Positions 45,356-54,126 are shown, counted from the first letter of the stretch. The stretch is 64,000 nucleotides of DNA from Blautia sp. AF19-10LB (GCF_003461245.1 NZ_QTWS01000005.1:92676-156675), one strand, 5' to 3'. A program made the numbers and translations. The notes: generated from the letters alone by a model not told the origin.

Positions 45356-46903
45356 TTATTCAGCCATCTGCATGTCAGCAGTTACCCAGTAGTAATCCAT
45401 TGGATACATTACAAGTCCTTCTACGCTTGCTTTGGAGATAAGGAATGTGTTTTCATATCCGAAGAATACAGTAGCTGCATCGTCCATGATCGCCTGCTGG
45501 ATCTTTACAATCAGTTCTTTTCTTGCATCTGTATCGATTGTTTCTGCCAGCTCATCCAGCCATTTGTCTACATCTTCATTTGCATATCCTGCTGTGTTGT
45601 TTGCAGATGTGCTGTACCAGTTCTCACGAAGGTAGTTTTCCGGGTCACCTGTGTTTGCAACGAGTACGTTCCAGATCAGGAGATCGTACTGAGAGGAATC
45701 ACGGCGGTCAAGAAGTGTCTCGTAAGATACGCAGTCAAGTTTGATGTTGATTCCGATCTCTTTGAGGCTTGCCTGAGCTGCCTGTGCATATACACCGAGT
45801 TCTGCACGGCTGTCATAGTATACAAAAGTAAGTTCTACCGGGTTTCCGTCCGGATCTTCTACATATCCGTCACCATCTACATCTTTGTATCCTGCATCTT
45901 CAAGAACCTGTTTTGCTCCATCCGGATCGTAAGCGTTCTCATCGTTCAGATCATCATAGCCATAATCCAGTGTCGGCGGTACCGGTGCTTTTCCTGGTGT
46001 TGCGCCGCCCTCAAGCAGAACGCTTGTGTAAGTTTCTTTGTCAAGTCCACGAAGAACTGCCTGACGAAGTGCCAGATCTCCGAGTGCTCCGTTCTGGTTC
46101 ATGAATGCATAAGTAGAACGAAGGGATTCCAGGGACTGGATGTTGTAGTTGTCATTTCCGTCAAATTCAAAAACGTTCTCTGTCTTTAAGTTGTAAGCGA
46201 CATCGATCTCACCGGACTGAAGAGCCATGGAACGTGTTGTCTGGTCGCCAATGATACGAAGAGTTACGCTGTCATTCGGAACATCTCCATCCCAGTAGTA
46301 CTCGTTGCGTACAACAACGGTATCACCTGACGGGTCAAAAGACTGGAATGCATACGGTCCTGTACAAACTGGTCCTTCCATTGCGATGTTGGAGTTGTCA
46401 ATGCTGGTGTCCATGATCAGGAACAGCGGGTCTGCCAGACATCCTGCCATGTTTGCGTTTGCTCTGTTCAGGTTGAATATGATGTTCTGTCCATCAACTT
46501 CAATGCTGTCAATATCAAAGAACTCCGGTACACGGTTTGACATTTCGATGGTACGCTCCAGAGATGCTTTTACAAGCTCTGGTGTCATATCGTTACCGTT
46601 TGAGAATTTAACGCCCTCACGAATCGTAAATGTCCATGTTTTTCCATCTTCACTGTTGGTCCACTCTGTTGCAAGACATGGTACCATGTTTCCTTCTTCA
46701 TCAAACCTGGTAAGACCCTGGCCAACGCCGTAACGGGAGATAACCCAGCTGAAGTACTGCTCTGTCGGCTCCAGTGTATCAGCGAAGCTTGTTACACCGA
46801 TCGTCATTGTTCCTGCTGCAAATACGGATGTTGGAACGAGTGCCATTGTCATGAGAGCTGCAAGTGCTGCTGCACAGACTTTTTTTGCGATTCTGTTTTT
46901 CAT
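45356..46903 (-). CDS. Solute-binding protein, family 5 (NikA/DppA type)
   Basis: A 515-residue cluster C binding protein with a signal peptide (MKNRIAKKVCAAALAALMT, cleavage near VFAAG at 30) and no lipobox. Family 5 blocks are GLTRFDEEGNMVPCLATEW, FTIREGVKFSNG and a C-terminal NTAGYANEDVDKWLDE. AAAGGAGAAAAA before 46903 sets the start. Such proteins bind peptides, nickel or cobalt chelates, or haem. The cobalamin riboswitch upstream favours cobalt or a corrinoid-related ligand, but the pocket cannot be read from sequence. Confidence 0.88.
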   Translation of the reverse strand: MKNRIAKKVCAAALAALMTMALVPTSVFAAGTMTIGVTSFADTLEPTEQYFSWVISRYGVGQGLTRFDEEGNMVPCLATEWTNSEDGKTWTFTIREGVKFSNGNDMTPELVKASLERTIEMSNRVPEFFDIDSIEVDGQNIIFNLNRANANMAGCLADPLFLIMDTSIDNSNIAMEGPVCTGPYAFQSFDPSGDTVVVRNEYYWDGDVPNDSVTLRIIGDQTTRSMALQSGEIDVAYNLKTENVFEFDGNDNYNIQSLESLRSTYAFMNQNGALGDLALRQAVLRGLDKETYTSVLLEGGATPGKAPVPPTLDYGYDDLNDENAYDPDGAKQVLEDAGYKDVDGDGYVEDPDGNPVELTFVYYDSRAELGVYAQAAQASLKEIGINIKLDCVSYETLLDRRDSSQYDLLIWNVLVANTGDPENYLRENWYSTSANNTAGYANEDVDKWLDELAETIDTDARKELIVKIQQAIMDDAATVFFGYENTFLISKASVEGLVMYPMDYYWVTADMQMAE

Positions 46904-47107
46904 ATATTTTTCTCCTTTATTTTTCGGTAGTTTACGATACCTACGAATTGCTCCGTTACCAAGTAACTTTCGCAATTCTACCCTCTCTTCGCATATCGCG
47001 GGATTATCATCCCACTTTTATGCTCATATCGGGGCGGGTTCCAAGATTCTTCATCCACTTATGAGCAAGCTCATGTGGATTCAGCTCTTTTCACCCTGGT
47101 ATCTGTG
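46904..47107 (-). other. Structured intercistronic region inside the transporter operon
   Basis: About 200 bases between the second permease and the binding-protein gene, with two clear hairpins: GAATTGC/GCAATTC (about 46957-46978, with GTTAC/GTAAC inside) and CCACATGAGC facing GCTCATAAGTGG (about 47051-47074). No T run follows, so these are more likely mRNA-stability elements raising binding-protein output. Confidence 0.5.
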
Positions 47108-47932
47108 TTAGTCCTGTCTCGGGTCAAGAATATCACGGATACTGTCGCCGAGCATGTTAAATACGATTACTACGATTACGATGGCGATACCCGGTGCGAT
47201 CATAAGCCACGGTGCTTTTGCCATATAAGTTCTTCCTTCATTCAGCATCAGTCCCCATTCCGGTGTCGGTGCCACGGCTCCGAATCCCAGGAAAGAAAGA
47301 GATGCAAGTTCAAGCATCATGGTTCCCATATCTGCCGCTGCTGTTACAGTCATGATCGTCAGCATGTTCGGGAGAATATGTTTCCATAAGATTTTGAATG
47401 TGCTTGTGCCGTTTACGATCGCGGCTTCCACATACAGATTACGTTTTACTTTCAAAACCATACTTCTTGCCAGACGTGCGTATTTTGTCCAGCTTACCGC
47501 TGTGATCGCGATAACTCCGTTACGAAGGCTTGGTCCGAGCATACCTGCAATTGCGATAGCCAGGATCATTCCCGGGAAAGAGATCATCATATCTGCGATT
47601 CGCATGATCACCTGATCGATCCAGCCGCCAAAATATCCGGCAATGATTCCAAGGAAAGTACCTACAACAAAAATCGTTGCCACAAGGATCAGGGTAGACA
47701 CCAGTGAAGTTCTGGTACCATAGATCACACGGGAAAGAAGATCACGTCCGAGTTTATCAGCGCCAAGAGGGTATTCCGCACACGGGGCTTTGAGTGAATC
47801 GATCATCACTGCTTCCAGAGGATCCTTCGGTGCGATCCACGGGGCAAAAACTGCCACGCCTACAACAGCGAGAGCCAGAATAAAGAATAAGGTAAACTGT
47901 TTGTGAGCCAGGAAAAAATTCTGTTTCTTCAA
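47108..47932 (-). CDS. Nik/Dpp-type ABC permease (NikC/DppC-like)
   Basis: A 274-residue permease with an N-terminal membrane anchor, the FxAPWIAPKDP segment typical of DppC/NikC (about 29-40), about five further membrane segments and the EAA-type loop (YVEAAIVNGTSTFKILWKHILPN near 175-197). It starts one base after the NikB-like stop. Confidence 0.9.
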   Translation of the reverse strand: MKKQNFFLAHKQFTLFFILALAVVGVAVFAPWIAPKDPLEAVMIDSLKAPCAEYPLGADKLGRDLLSRVIYGTRTSLVSTLILVATIFVVGTFLGIIAGYFGGWIDQVIMRIADMMISFPGMILAIAIAGMLGPSLRNGVIAITAVSWTKYARLARSMVLKVKRNLYVEAAIVNGTSTFKILWKHILPNMLTIMTVTAAADMGTMMLELASLSFLGFGAVAPTPEWGLMLNEGRTYMAKAPWLMIAPGIAIVIVVIVFNMLGDSIRDILDPRQD

Positions 47933-47933
47933 T

Positions 47934-48872
47934 TTACTTAACCTCCTTTATTCTTGGGTCCAGATAAGTATAGGACAGGTCAACGATGATATTGATGACC
48001 ATGTACATGATCGCGATCATAAGTACGTATGCCTGTACCATCGGGTAGTCACGACAGGCGATCGCCTTGATCGCCATGCTTCCCATTCCAGGCCAGTTGT
48101 AAATGATCTCAACAACTGCTGTTCCTCCGAGCAGAGAGCCGAGGGAAAGACCAAGAAGTGTTACAATAGGAAGCATTGCGTTTGGAAGTACATGTCTCCA
48201 GAGGATCACGCTTTCTTTGATCCCTCTCATTCTGGCTCCAATGACATAATCCTGTCTGAGTTCTTCCAGCACTGCGTTTCGTACCTGTCTGGTATATTTT
48301 GCAGACATGGAAAGCGCCAGTGTCACAGACGGCAGGATCATTGCCTTGAAATCAGTCGTACCTCCTGCTACGTTGATCCAGCGAAGCTGCACTCCAAAGA
48401 TGCTCAGAAGAATCAGGCCGATCCAGAAGCTCGGGATAGATACCCCGAAAAACGTGATTCCGCGGATCAGATAATCCGGCCACTTGTTCTGATATACCGC
48501 GGAGAGGATTCCGCATGGTATGGAGAACAGGATCATCAGAAGAAGCGCGAAGAGCGACATCTGAAGGGTCGGCCAAAAACATTTCATCAGTTTCTCAGTT
48601 ACAGGAACTTTAAATGCATATGAAGTTCCCATGTCTCCGGTAAGTACTCCTTTTACCCAGGAACCGTACTGCACCAGAAACGGCTGGTCAAGGCCCAGTT
48701 CATGTCTCGTCTGTTCGAGAAGTTCCGGTGTCGGCAGGTTACCACACTCTGTCAGCATGATCTCCGCCGGGTCACCTGGTGAAAGGTAAGTAAGTCCAAA
48801 TGTAAAGAAACTTACGCCGATCAGAACGATCAGTATCTGCAGAAGCCTTTTTCCAAATTGTTTTTTTGACAT
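47934..48872 (-). CDS. Nik/Dpp-type ABC permease (NikB/DppB-like)
   Basis: A 312-residue permease with the DppB/NikB signature: GDPAE near 34, a periplasmic loop with GLDQPFLVQYG near 59-69, DMGTSY near 80, and the EAA-type loop near 215-240. It is the first gene of the operon, about 220 bases downstream of the cobalamin aptamer. GGAAGGAGAAAC precedes the start. Confidence 0.9.
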   Translation of the reverse strand: MSKKQFGKRLLQILIVLIGVSFFTFGLTYLSPGDPAEIMLTECGNLPTPELLEQTRHELGLDQPFLVQYGSWVKGVLTGDMGTSYAFKVPVTEKLMKCFWPTLQMSLFALLLMILFSIPCGILSAVYQNKWPDYLIRGITFFGVSIPSFWIGLILLSIFGVQLRWINVAGGTTDFKAMILPSVTLALSMSAKYTRQVRNAVLEELRQDYVIGARMRGIKESVILWRHVLPNAMLPIVTLLGLSLGSLLGGTAVVEIIYNWPGMGSMAIKAIACRDYPMVQAYVLMIAIMYMVINIIVDLSYTYLDPRIKEVK

Positions 48873-48999
48873 TGTTTCTCCTTCCTACATTGTAGAGGTT
48901 TTGTTACTGTTTACTTCGTTCACAGTATCAGCGACTTTAACTGGATCAGATTCAATTTTAAAAATGGCAGGGGAAATACACCTTTGAATAAACGCGCAG

Positions 49000-49034
49000 A
49001 AAAAAACATCCGTAAACAACATAATACGGACGTT
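49000..49034 (-). terminator. Riboswitch terminator in the transporter leader
   Basis: Minus strand ACGTCCGTA pairs with TACGGATGT around a short loop, followed by seven T residues. It lies 60 bases after the B12 box and before the first permease gene, the classic OFF-switch layout. Confidence 0.8.
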
Positions 49035-49089
49035 TGCACACAAAAAAACAATGTTTCCTATCTACCGTAAGAATCATATCTGATCATCC

Positions 49090-49238
49090 ATAAGCAGGTC
49101 TCCTGACTTAAGATCTTTGCTCCAAAACTCCTTCCCAGACTGGCGACTGCCACTCCAGTGGATTATGTTTCGCAACTCCCTATCACAGTGACGGGATCGT
49201 ACCGGAATTCGACCGGTTTCCCTTTTAATCCGTGTATG
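49090..49238 (-). promoter_or_regulatory. Cobalamin riboswitch controlling the Nik/Dpp-type operon
   Basis: Minus strand B12 box AAGTCAGGAGACCTGC (49094-49109), preceded by GATCCCGTCACTG, ATAGGGAG, a GCCACTGG-related segment (ACTGGAGTGGCAGTCGCC) and GGGAAGG in conserved order. The aptamer is complete and is followed by a terminator, so cobalamin should switch the transporter off. Confidence 0.9.
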
Positions 49239-49249
49239 TAAAATAAAAA

Positions 49250-49295
49250 ATATTTTACTGGAACTTATAGAGGCTGGTTCAAAACCAACAAATGT
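49250..49295 (-). promoter_or_regulatory. Possible promoter of the riboswitch operon
   Basis: Minus strand TTGTTG, about 16 bases, then TATAAG ends about 30 bases upstream of the aptamer. The match is weak; an alternative AT-rich -10 (TATAAT) lies further upstream near 49320. Confidence 0.35.
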
Positions 49296-49371
49296 TATTT
49301 GATTTGCTTTTCAAGCATATATTATATTTTGTGTGTTGTCTAGTTTTTTTTTGCTGGATATTGTATTTTTA

Positions 49372-49500
49372 TTAAAACAATGTTTCATGGAGACTTCCCA
49401 TGTGCCCGCGATTTACATTGGCATGTAAGAAGATTTTCGTATAAATAAGCGCAGACTTGCACGGTTGCCCCATGAGTCTGCGCTTACTTATGTTGTTGGT
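49372..49500. repeat. Structured noncoding segment with strong stem
   Basis: AAGCGCAGACT pairs perfectly with AGTCTGCGCTT around a 17-base loop (about 49456-49494), and CATGG/CCATG pairing occurs near 49387-49402. Reading frames crossing it lack ribosome-binding sites and family features. It resembles an interspersed repeat or small structured RNA; I cannot assign it. Confidence 0.4.
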
Positions 49501-49741
49501 TTTTCTGTATAGTTCAGATTTGCACCTGAAACTAATCAATCCTACGTATTCTATTGTTCTACCTGCTTCCGCAGTATCACATACTACGGGCCCGTCAACA
49601 TCACGCCTTCGACGTGCTCGCGGGAACCCCAGTTCTCGCAAGCTCAAGTTCCCGCGCTTTTCGCGTCAGCGAAACAGCCTTAAACAGTTGACGTCAACCC
49701 GTTCCGTCTTGATGCACCAGGCGTGGCCAAAAAGGGGGAGT
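49501..49741. other. Intergenic region with palindromes, no gene seen
   Basis: Contains a nine-base stem CGCGGGAAC/GTTCCCGCG (about 49609-49646) and a perfect 12-base palindrome GTTGACGTCAAC (49687-49698). Open frames are short, GC-rich and unlike any family I know. It could be a decayed mobile element. Confidence 0.35.
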
Positions 49742-49796
49742 CTGAGGGGGACAATCGGCCTTCGCAACTATGAGATCGTCCCCCTCAGGGTTTTCT
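49742..49796 (-). terminator. Terminator after the amino-acid ABC operon
   Basis: CTGAGGGGGAC pairs with GTCCCCCTCAG around a loop of about 25 bases, followed on the minus strand by a T run after a C-rich stretch. It ends the glnQ-type transcript and may work in both directions. Confidence 0.7.
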
Positions 49797-49832
49797 TATT
49801 TGCCAAACAGCCGCCCCACTGGGCAGTTCCCA

Positions 49833-50573
49833 TCAGGAATTTCTGAAACGGCTCAGAAATTCCTTCGTCTGTTCTTTCTGTGGATCTTCAAAGATCTGAT
49901 GGGAAGTTCCCTCTTCCACGATAACTCCATCGCCCATGAAGATCACATGCTTCGCCACATCTCTGGCGAAGGCCATCTCATGTGTGACGATGATCATCGT
50001 CAGACCATCTTTGGCAAGGGTTCCCATGACTTCCAGAACCTCTCCGACCATCTGCGGGTCGAGGGCGGATGTCGGCTCGTCAAAGAGCAGGATCTCGGGT
50101 TCCATCGCAAGGGCTCTTGCGATCGCTACCCTCTGCTTCTGTCCACCAGAAAGCTGTTTCGGCTTTGCATTGATGTATGGGGCCATGCCGACTTTTTCGA
50201 GATACATCATTGCGTTTTTGTGTGCCTCTTCTTTGCTTTTTTTGAGGACTTTTTCCTGTCCGACTGTGCAGTTTTTGAGAACTGTCATATTGTTAAAAAG
50301 GTTAAAGTTCTGGAACACCATGCCGACTTTGGAGCGGTACTTCGGAACGTTCACGTGTTTGTCCATGATGTTTGTTCCGTGGTAGCGGATCTCGCCGGAT
50401 GAAGGTGTCTCCAGAAGGTTCATACAGCGCAGCAGTGTGGATTTACCTGAACCGGAAGGTCCGATGATGCAGGTAACATCTTTCGGTTTTACAGAGAAAT
50501 CAATGTCTCTCAGGATCTCATGTGTTCCGAAGGATTTTCCCAGGTGCTGCACTTCCAGGATCGTTTCACTCAT
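49833..50573 (-). CDS. Polar amino-acid ABC transporter ATPase (GlnQ type)
   Basis: A 246-residue ATPase with Walker A GPSGSGKST (38-46), signature LSGGQKQRVAIARAL near 137 and Walker [16 protein letters not shown] near 158. The His-switch region is VTHEMAFARDV. These features define the polar amino-acid importer class. It overlaps the permease gene by four bases, completing a three-gene operon. Confidence 0.92.
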   Translation of the reverse strand: MSETILEVQHLGKSFGTHEILRDIDFSVKPKDVTCIIGPSGSGKSTLLRCMNLLETPSSGEIRYHGTNIMDKHVNVPKYRSKVGMVFQNFNLFNNMTVLKNCTVGQEKVLKKSKEEAHKNAMMYLEKVGMAPYINAKPKQLSGGQKQRVAIARALAMEPEILLFDEPTSALDPQMVGEVLEVMGTLAKDGLTMIIVTHEMAFARDVAKHVIFMGDGVIVEEGTSHQIFEDPQKEQTKEFLSRFRNS

Positions 50574-51364
50574 TCTCTGTTGTCCTTCCTTTCCTTATAA
50601 GAATACATACCACTTGTATGTGTCAGGGTATCTGCGGTTGCCAGGTCGTAGTTGTCCGGTCCGTCCATCTTACGCTCGATCACGCGAAGGATCCTGGAAC
50701 AGGTAAAGGTCATGATAAAGTAAATGACCATGGCAATTGTGAAGGACTCAAAGTATGTATACAGTGCACCTGCCACACCTTTGGTCGTGTAAAAAAGTTC
50801 TACCGTACCGATGATGGAAAGTACACAGGTATCTTTGATGTTGATAATCAGGTTGTTGCCGATCTGCGGCATGATGTTACGCAGTGCCTGTGGCAAAATA
50901 ACATTGATCATGGTCTGTACATGTGTCATGCCGATCGCCTTGGCTCCTTCTGTCTGACCCGGGTCAATGGAAAGGATACCGCCGCGGACAGTCTCTGCCA
51001 TGTATGCACCTGTGTTGATGGATACGATGAAGATCGCGGCAAACCACATGGACATATTGATATTGAACAGGTATGCACTACCGAAGTAGATAAACATTGC
51101 CTGTGCCATCATAGGAGTTCCACGGAAGAACTCCACATAGCAGGCAAGGATAAATTTCACGATTTTGATCAGTACCTTCTTGGCTGTGGAATCGTTTTTG
51201 TCTACCGGGATCGTCTGCACGATACCTACGAGAAAACCGATGATGCATCCAAAAAGTGTTCCGACCAGTGCCAGCCACATGCTGACTCCGGCTCCCTTCG
51301 CGAAAGAGGGACCATATTGCTGAAGAAGATATATGATTCTTCCTCCAAAACTTTCAGGCAGCAT
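50570..51364 (-). CDS. Polar amino-acid ABC transporter permease (HisM/GlnP type)
   Basis: A 264-residue permease with about five membrane segments, FFRGTPMMAQ near 97-106 and the loop GAYMAETVRGGILSIDPGQ near 138-156 followed by EGAKAIGM. These are hallmarks of amino-acid permeases. A polar C-terminal tail of about 30 residues is longer than usual. It probably forms a homodimer, as only one permease gene is present. Confidence 0.92.
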   Translation of the reverse strand: MLPESFGGRIIYLLQQYGPSFAKGAGVSMWLALVGTLFGCIIGFLVGIVQTIPVDKNDSTAKKVLIKIVKFILACYVEFFRGTPMMAQAMFIYFGSAYLFNINMSMWFAAIFIVSINTGAYMAETVRGGILSIDPGQTEGAKAIGMTHVQTMINVILPQALRNIMPQIGNNLIINIKDTCVLSIIGTVELFYTTKGVAGALYTYFESFTIAMVIYFIMTFTCSRILRVIERKMDGPDNYDLATADTLTHTSGMYSYKERKDNRE

Positions 51365-51376
51365 TTTGCTCCTCCT

Positions 51377-52231
51377 TTATGACTCGCTGGACAGTGGCTG
51401 AACTGAGATTGCTTCGTCCATCATATCGTTGAAGTCGTCTTCTGTCATCTCGCTTAAAACTCCGTTGATCGCATCTTTGAGTTCATCGTTTCCTTTCTTG
51501 AGGGAGATACCGATGTTGATGTCCTCGTCAGATACTTCGAATTCTCCGTCTGTTCCCGTGAAGTCAAGGAGTTTGAAATCCGGGTAAGCTACGCAGGCAG
51601 CTTTTCCTGTAGGCATATCTGTTACGACTGCATCACATTTACCGGATTCCAGAGCTACCAGCATTGCCGGTGCGCTTTCCTGTGCTGGAAGGATGTTTCC
51701 GTCCGGGATCTGCGGCAAGCAGGAATCATACCAGATGGTATTCTGCTGGGAAGTAACTGTTGCTCCTTTGAGGTCTTCTACACTTGCTGCGTCTTTATAG
51801 TCTCCATCCCCTTTTACCAGAGTGATGATCGATGCATAATAATATGGATCTGTGAAATCAACCATCTGCTGACGTTCTTTGGTGATGGACTGTCCTGCGA
51901 TAACACAGTCAACCTGTCCGGACTGAACTGCCGGTACGAGGGAATCCCAGTCAAGTTTGACGATCTCAAGGTCGTAGCCAAGTTCGTCTGCGATCTTCTT
52001 CGCCATCATAACGTCATAACCATATGCATAGTCGGAACTTCCGGAGATCTGCACTGCTCCGTTGGAATCATCCGGCTGTGTCCAGTTGTATGGAGCGTAT
52101 CCGCATTCCATTGCAACTTTGAGGGTCTTTTTGTCAGCCGCGCTTACGCTCTGTACGCCAAATACTCCGCATGTCATAGATGCTGCTACGGCTGCTACTG
52201 TCAACATTCTCCACATTTTGCTCTTTCTCAT
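51377..52231 (-). CDS. Amino-acid-binding protein of ABC transporter
   Basis: A 284-residue family 3 binding protein with a signal peptide (MRKSKMWRMLTVAAVAAS, cleavage near SVSAAD at 32). The core shows LKVAMECGYAPYNW, YGYDVMMAKKIADELG and VDCVIAGQSITKERQQMVDFTDPYY, typical of polar amino-acid binders. AGGAGGAAAC sets the start at 52231. The carboxylate-binding arginine expected in many members is not obvious at TKERQQ, so the ligand is uncertain. Confidence 0.9.
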   Translation of the reverse strand: MRKSKMWRMLTVAAVAASMTCGVFGVQSVSAADKKTLKVAMECGYAPYNWTQPDDSNGAVQISGSSDYAYGYDVMMAKKIADELGYDLEIVKLDWDSLVPAVQSGQVDCVIAGQSITKERQQMVDFTDPYYYASIITLVKGDGDYKDAASVEDLKGATVTSQQNTIWYDSCLPQIPDGNILPAQESAPAMLVALESGKCDAVVTDMPTGKAACVAYPDFKLLDFTGTDGEFEVSDEDINIGISLKKGNDELKDAINGVLSEMTEDDFNDMMDEAISVQPLSSES

Positions 52232-52325
52232 TTTCGTTTCCTCCTGAAATATATATTTTTCATCCATATGTCCTTGCGGAACATATCACCGTGTTGAATA
52301 AAGCAGATGGGACTGCTTTAAAGTA

Positions 52326-52367
52326 AAAAAAAGCGCACGAAACTATGAAGTGCCCCGTTGCGCTTTA
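52326..52367 (-). terminator. Hairpin with T run at the transcription start of the amino-acid ABC operon
   Basis: Minus strand AAAGCGCAACG pairs with CGTGCGCTTT followed by eight T residues. The stem begins almost exactly at the predicted start site, so a 40-base transcript could be released before the operon is reached. This looks like an attenuator or very short RNA. Confidence 0.65.
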
Positions 52368-52371
52368 TGAC

Positions 52372-52400
52372 ATTTTAATACTTTATCTTTGGAAAGTCAA
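52372..52400 (-). promoter_or_regulatory. Promoter of the amino-acid ABC operon
   Basis: Minus strand TTGACT (52395-52400), 17 bases, TAAAAT (52372-52377). The start is expected near 52365. Confidence 0.75.
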
Positions 52401-52464
52401 CATTTTTGTTTGCCGGGGGCACCCGGCAGTGGCGCATTTGTAATGCAAGACCGCCCCACAAAAC

Positions 52465-52496
52465 AAAAAAAACGGCAGTTTTTACACCACCGTTTT
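52465..52496 (-). terminator. Terminator after the NlpC/P60 gene
   Basis: Minus strand AAAACGGTGGTGT...ACTGCCGTTTT: an ACGG/CCGT stem with extended pairing (TGGTGTAAAAACTG interior), then eight T residues. Confidence 0.65.
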
Positions 52497-52518
52497 TATG
52501 CATACATTTTATGAAAAA

Positions 52519-53976
52519 TTATGACGGTCTTCTTACAGAAAGAATAGTCCTATAAGTAGCATCATTACTAATCTTAATACCATCCTGGGAGTTAGACGCA
52601 TGTACAATCTGTCCATTGCCCATATAGATTGCAACATGTCCACCATAGCAGATCAGGTCGCCTGGCTGTGCATCTGCATAAGAAACCTCAGTTCCCCAGT
52701 TCTGCTGCTCGTAGGATGTTCTCGGAAGGCTGTAGCCAAACTGTGCATATACACTCTGTGTAAATCCAGAGCAGTCCGCACCGCTTGTAAGGCTTGTTCC
52801 ACCCCATACATACGGGTTTCCGACAAACTGCAGTGCATAGTCTACGATAGAAGAGCCAGAACCACTGGATGAGCTGGAAGAACTGGATGAAGTATCTACA
52901 TCCTCCGGATTTACAGTGTTGTCACTGTCGATCACATTGCCATATTCATCATGTTTTACACCGTCGCTGCTGTCAGATGTGCTCTCGTCATCACTGCTGT
53001 CGGTGTTTTCGTCATCAGAAGAGTCTTCACTGTCAGAATCCTCATCCTCTGTGCATCCATCATCTTCTGTATACTCACCATCCTCAGAAATCTCTTCCTG
53101 ATCTTCTTCATCAGTATTCTCATCATACTGATTTTCCTGATTTTCCTGCTCCTGTGCTGCCTCTTCCTCAGCGGCCTGTCTTGCAGCTTCCTCTGCTGCT
53201 GCAGCGGCTTCTGCCTCTGCCTGACGTCTTGCTTCTTCCTCAGCGGCGATACGCTCTGCCTCAAGCTGTTCGATCTCTGCCTGCTGCTGAACGATCAGGT
53301 TGGAATACTCTGTTGCCATCTGCTGTGCGTATGCGATCTCATTGTCGCAGTCTGCGGAGTTGGCTTTCTTGGTATCGATCTGTGTCTGAAGGTTTACTGA
53401 CTCAGATTCGTATTCCTGTTTCATTCCCTCGAGTTCTGCCTTCTCCTGTTTGTACTGGTCACCGAGCTGTGTTACCTGGTCAATGGTGTTGGCATATTTC
53501 TCAAGGCTCTGTCTGTCGTATTCATACATCTTCTGTGTGTATTCTGCTTTAGTAAGAAGATCAGAAAGGTTATCAGCATCCATCATCATCTGGAACCATG
53601 CAGCATTGCCGCCCTTCTCATAGATGTACTGAATACGTTCTTTCATTGCTTCGTACTGTTTAGCCTTGGCATTCTGTGCTTTCTCAAGTGCTGTCTGGGT
53701 ATTCTGAATGTCAGTTTCTTTATTGCTGATATCTCCCTCAAGGGTCTGAATGGAAACCATGACATTCACAAGATTTGCATCCAAAGCATCAATTTCGCTC
53801 TGTAACTGCTGCTTTGCTGAATAAAGCTGGTCGATCTGTGCGTATGTAGCATCCAATTGTGCGCTGGTAGCTGCCTGTTCCTCTCTCAGCTCGTCTTCTC
53901 TTGACGCGCTTACGCTGACAACCTGTGATGCTGTCATCATTAATGCTAACGTCATGCAAACAATTCGTTTCTTCAT
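52519..53976 (-). CDS. Secreted coiled-coil NlpC/P60 peptidoglycan hydrolase (PcsB/CwlO-like)
   Basis: A 485-residue secreted protein: signal peptide (1-24, ending VSVSAS), long coiled coil rich in Gln/Glu/Lys (about 26-265), an acidic Asp/Glu/Ser linker (about 265-385), and a C-terminal NlpC/P60 domain with Cys402 (ADCSGF), His447 (GGHVAIYMG) and His459 (QIVHAS). This domain order is shared with PcsB and CwlO, which cut cross-links during division and elongation, often activated by FtsEX. The acidic linker is unusually long. Start supported by AGGTG before MKKR. Confidence 0.9.
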   Translation of the reverse strand: MKKRIVCMTLALMMTASQVVSVSASREDELREEQAATSAQLDATYAQIDQLYSAKQQLQSEIDALDANLVNVMVSIQTLEGDISNKETDIQNTQTALEKAQNAKAKQYEAMKERIQYIYEKGGNAAWFQMMMDADNLSDLLTKAEYTQKMYEYDRQSLEKYANTIDQVTQLGDQYKQEKAELEGMKQEYESESVNLQTQIDTKKANSADCDNEIAYAQQMATEYSNLIVQQQAEIEQLEAERIAAEEEARRQAEAEAAAAAEEAARQAAEEEAAQEQENQENQYDENTDEEDQEEISEDGEYTEDDGCTEDEDSDSEDSSDDENTDSSDDESTSDSSDGVKHDEYGNVIDSDNTVNPEDVDTSSSSSSSSSGSGSSIVDYALQFVGNPYVWGGTSLTSGADCSGFTQSVYAQFGYSLPRTSYEQQNWGTEVSYADAQPGDLICYGGHVAIYMGNGQIVHASNSQDGIKISNDATYRTILSVRRPS

Positions 53977-54126
53977 GTTTTCACCTCATAATCTAAATCA
54001 ATCTATTTTGTAACATTTTCGAAATATCTTATTGAACTTCTTTTACATATTAACATATCGTTCTCAAGAACGCAAGAGTAAATAATTAAAAAATTTAAAA
54101 TTTTGTAACATTTAGTAAAGAATACG

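Noticed and set aside
47000..47080. Hairpins in the spacer before the binding-protein gene as a second riboswitch
   Set aside because: They lack any conserved aptamer block and have no T run or sequestered ribosome-binding site.
49457..49846. Plus-strand frame of 129 codons and minus-strand frame of 91 codons (49372-49647)
   Set aside because: They cross strong hairpins and a terminator, have Arg/Ser-rich composition and no start signals.
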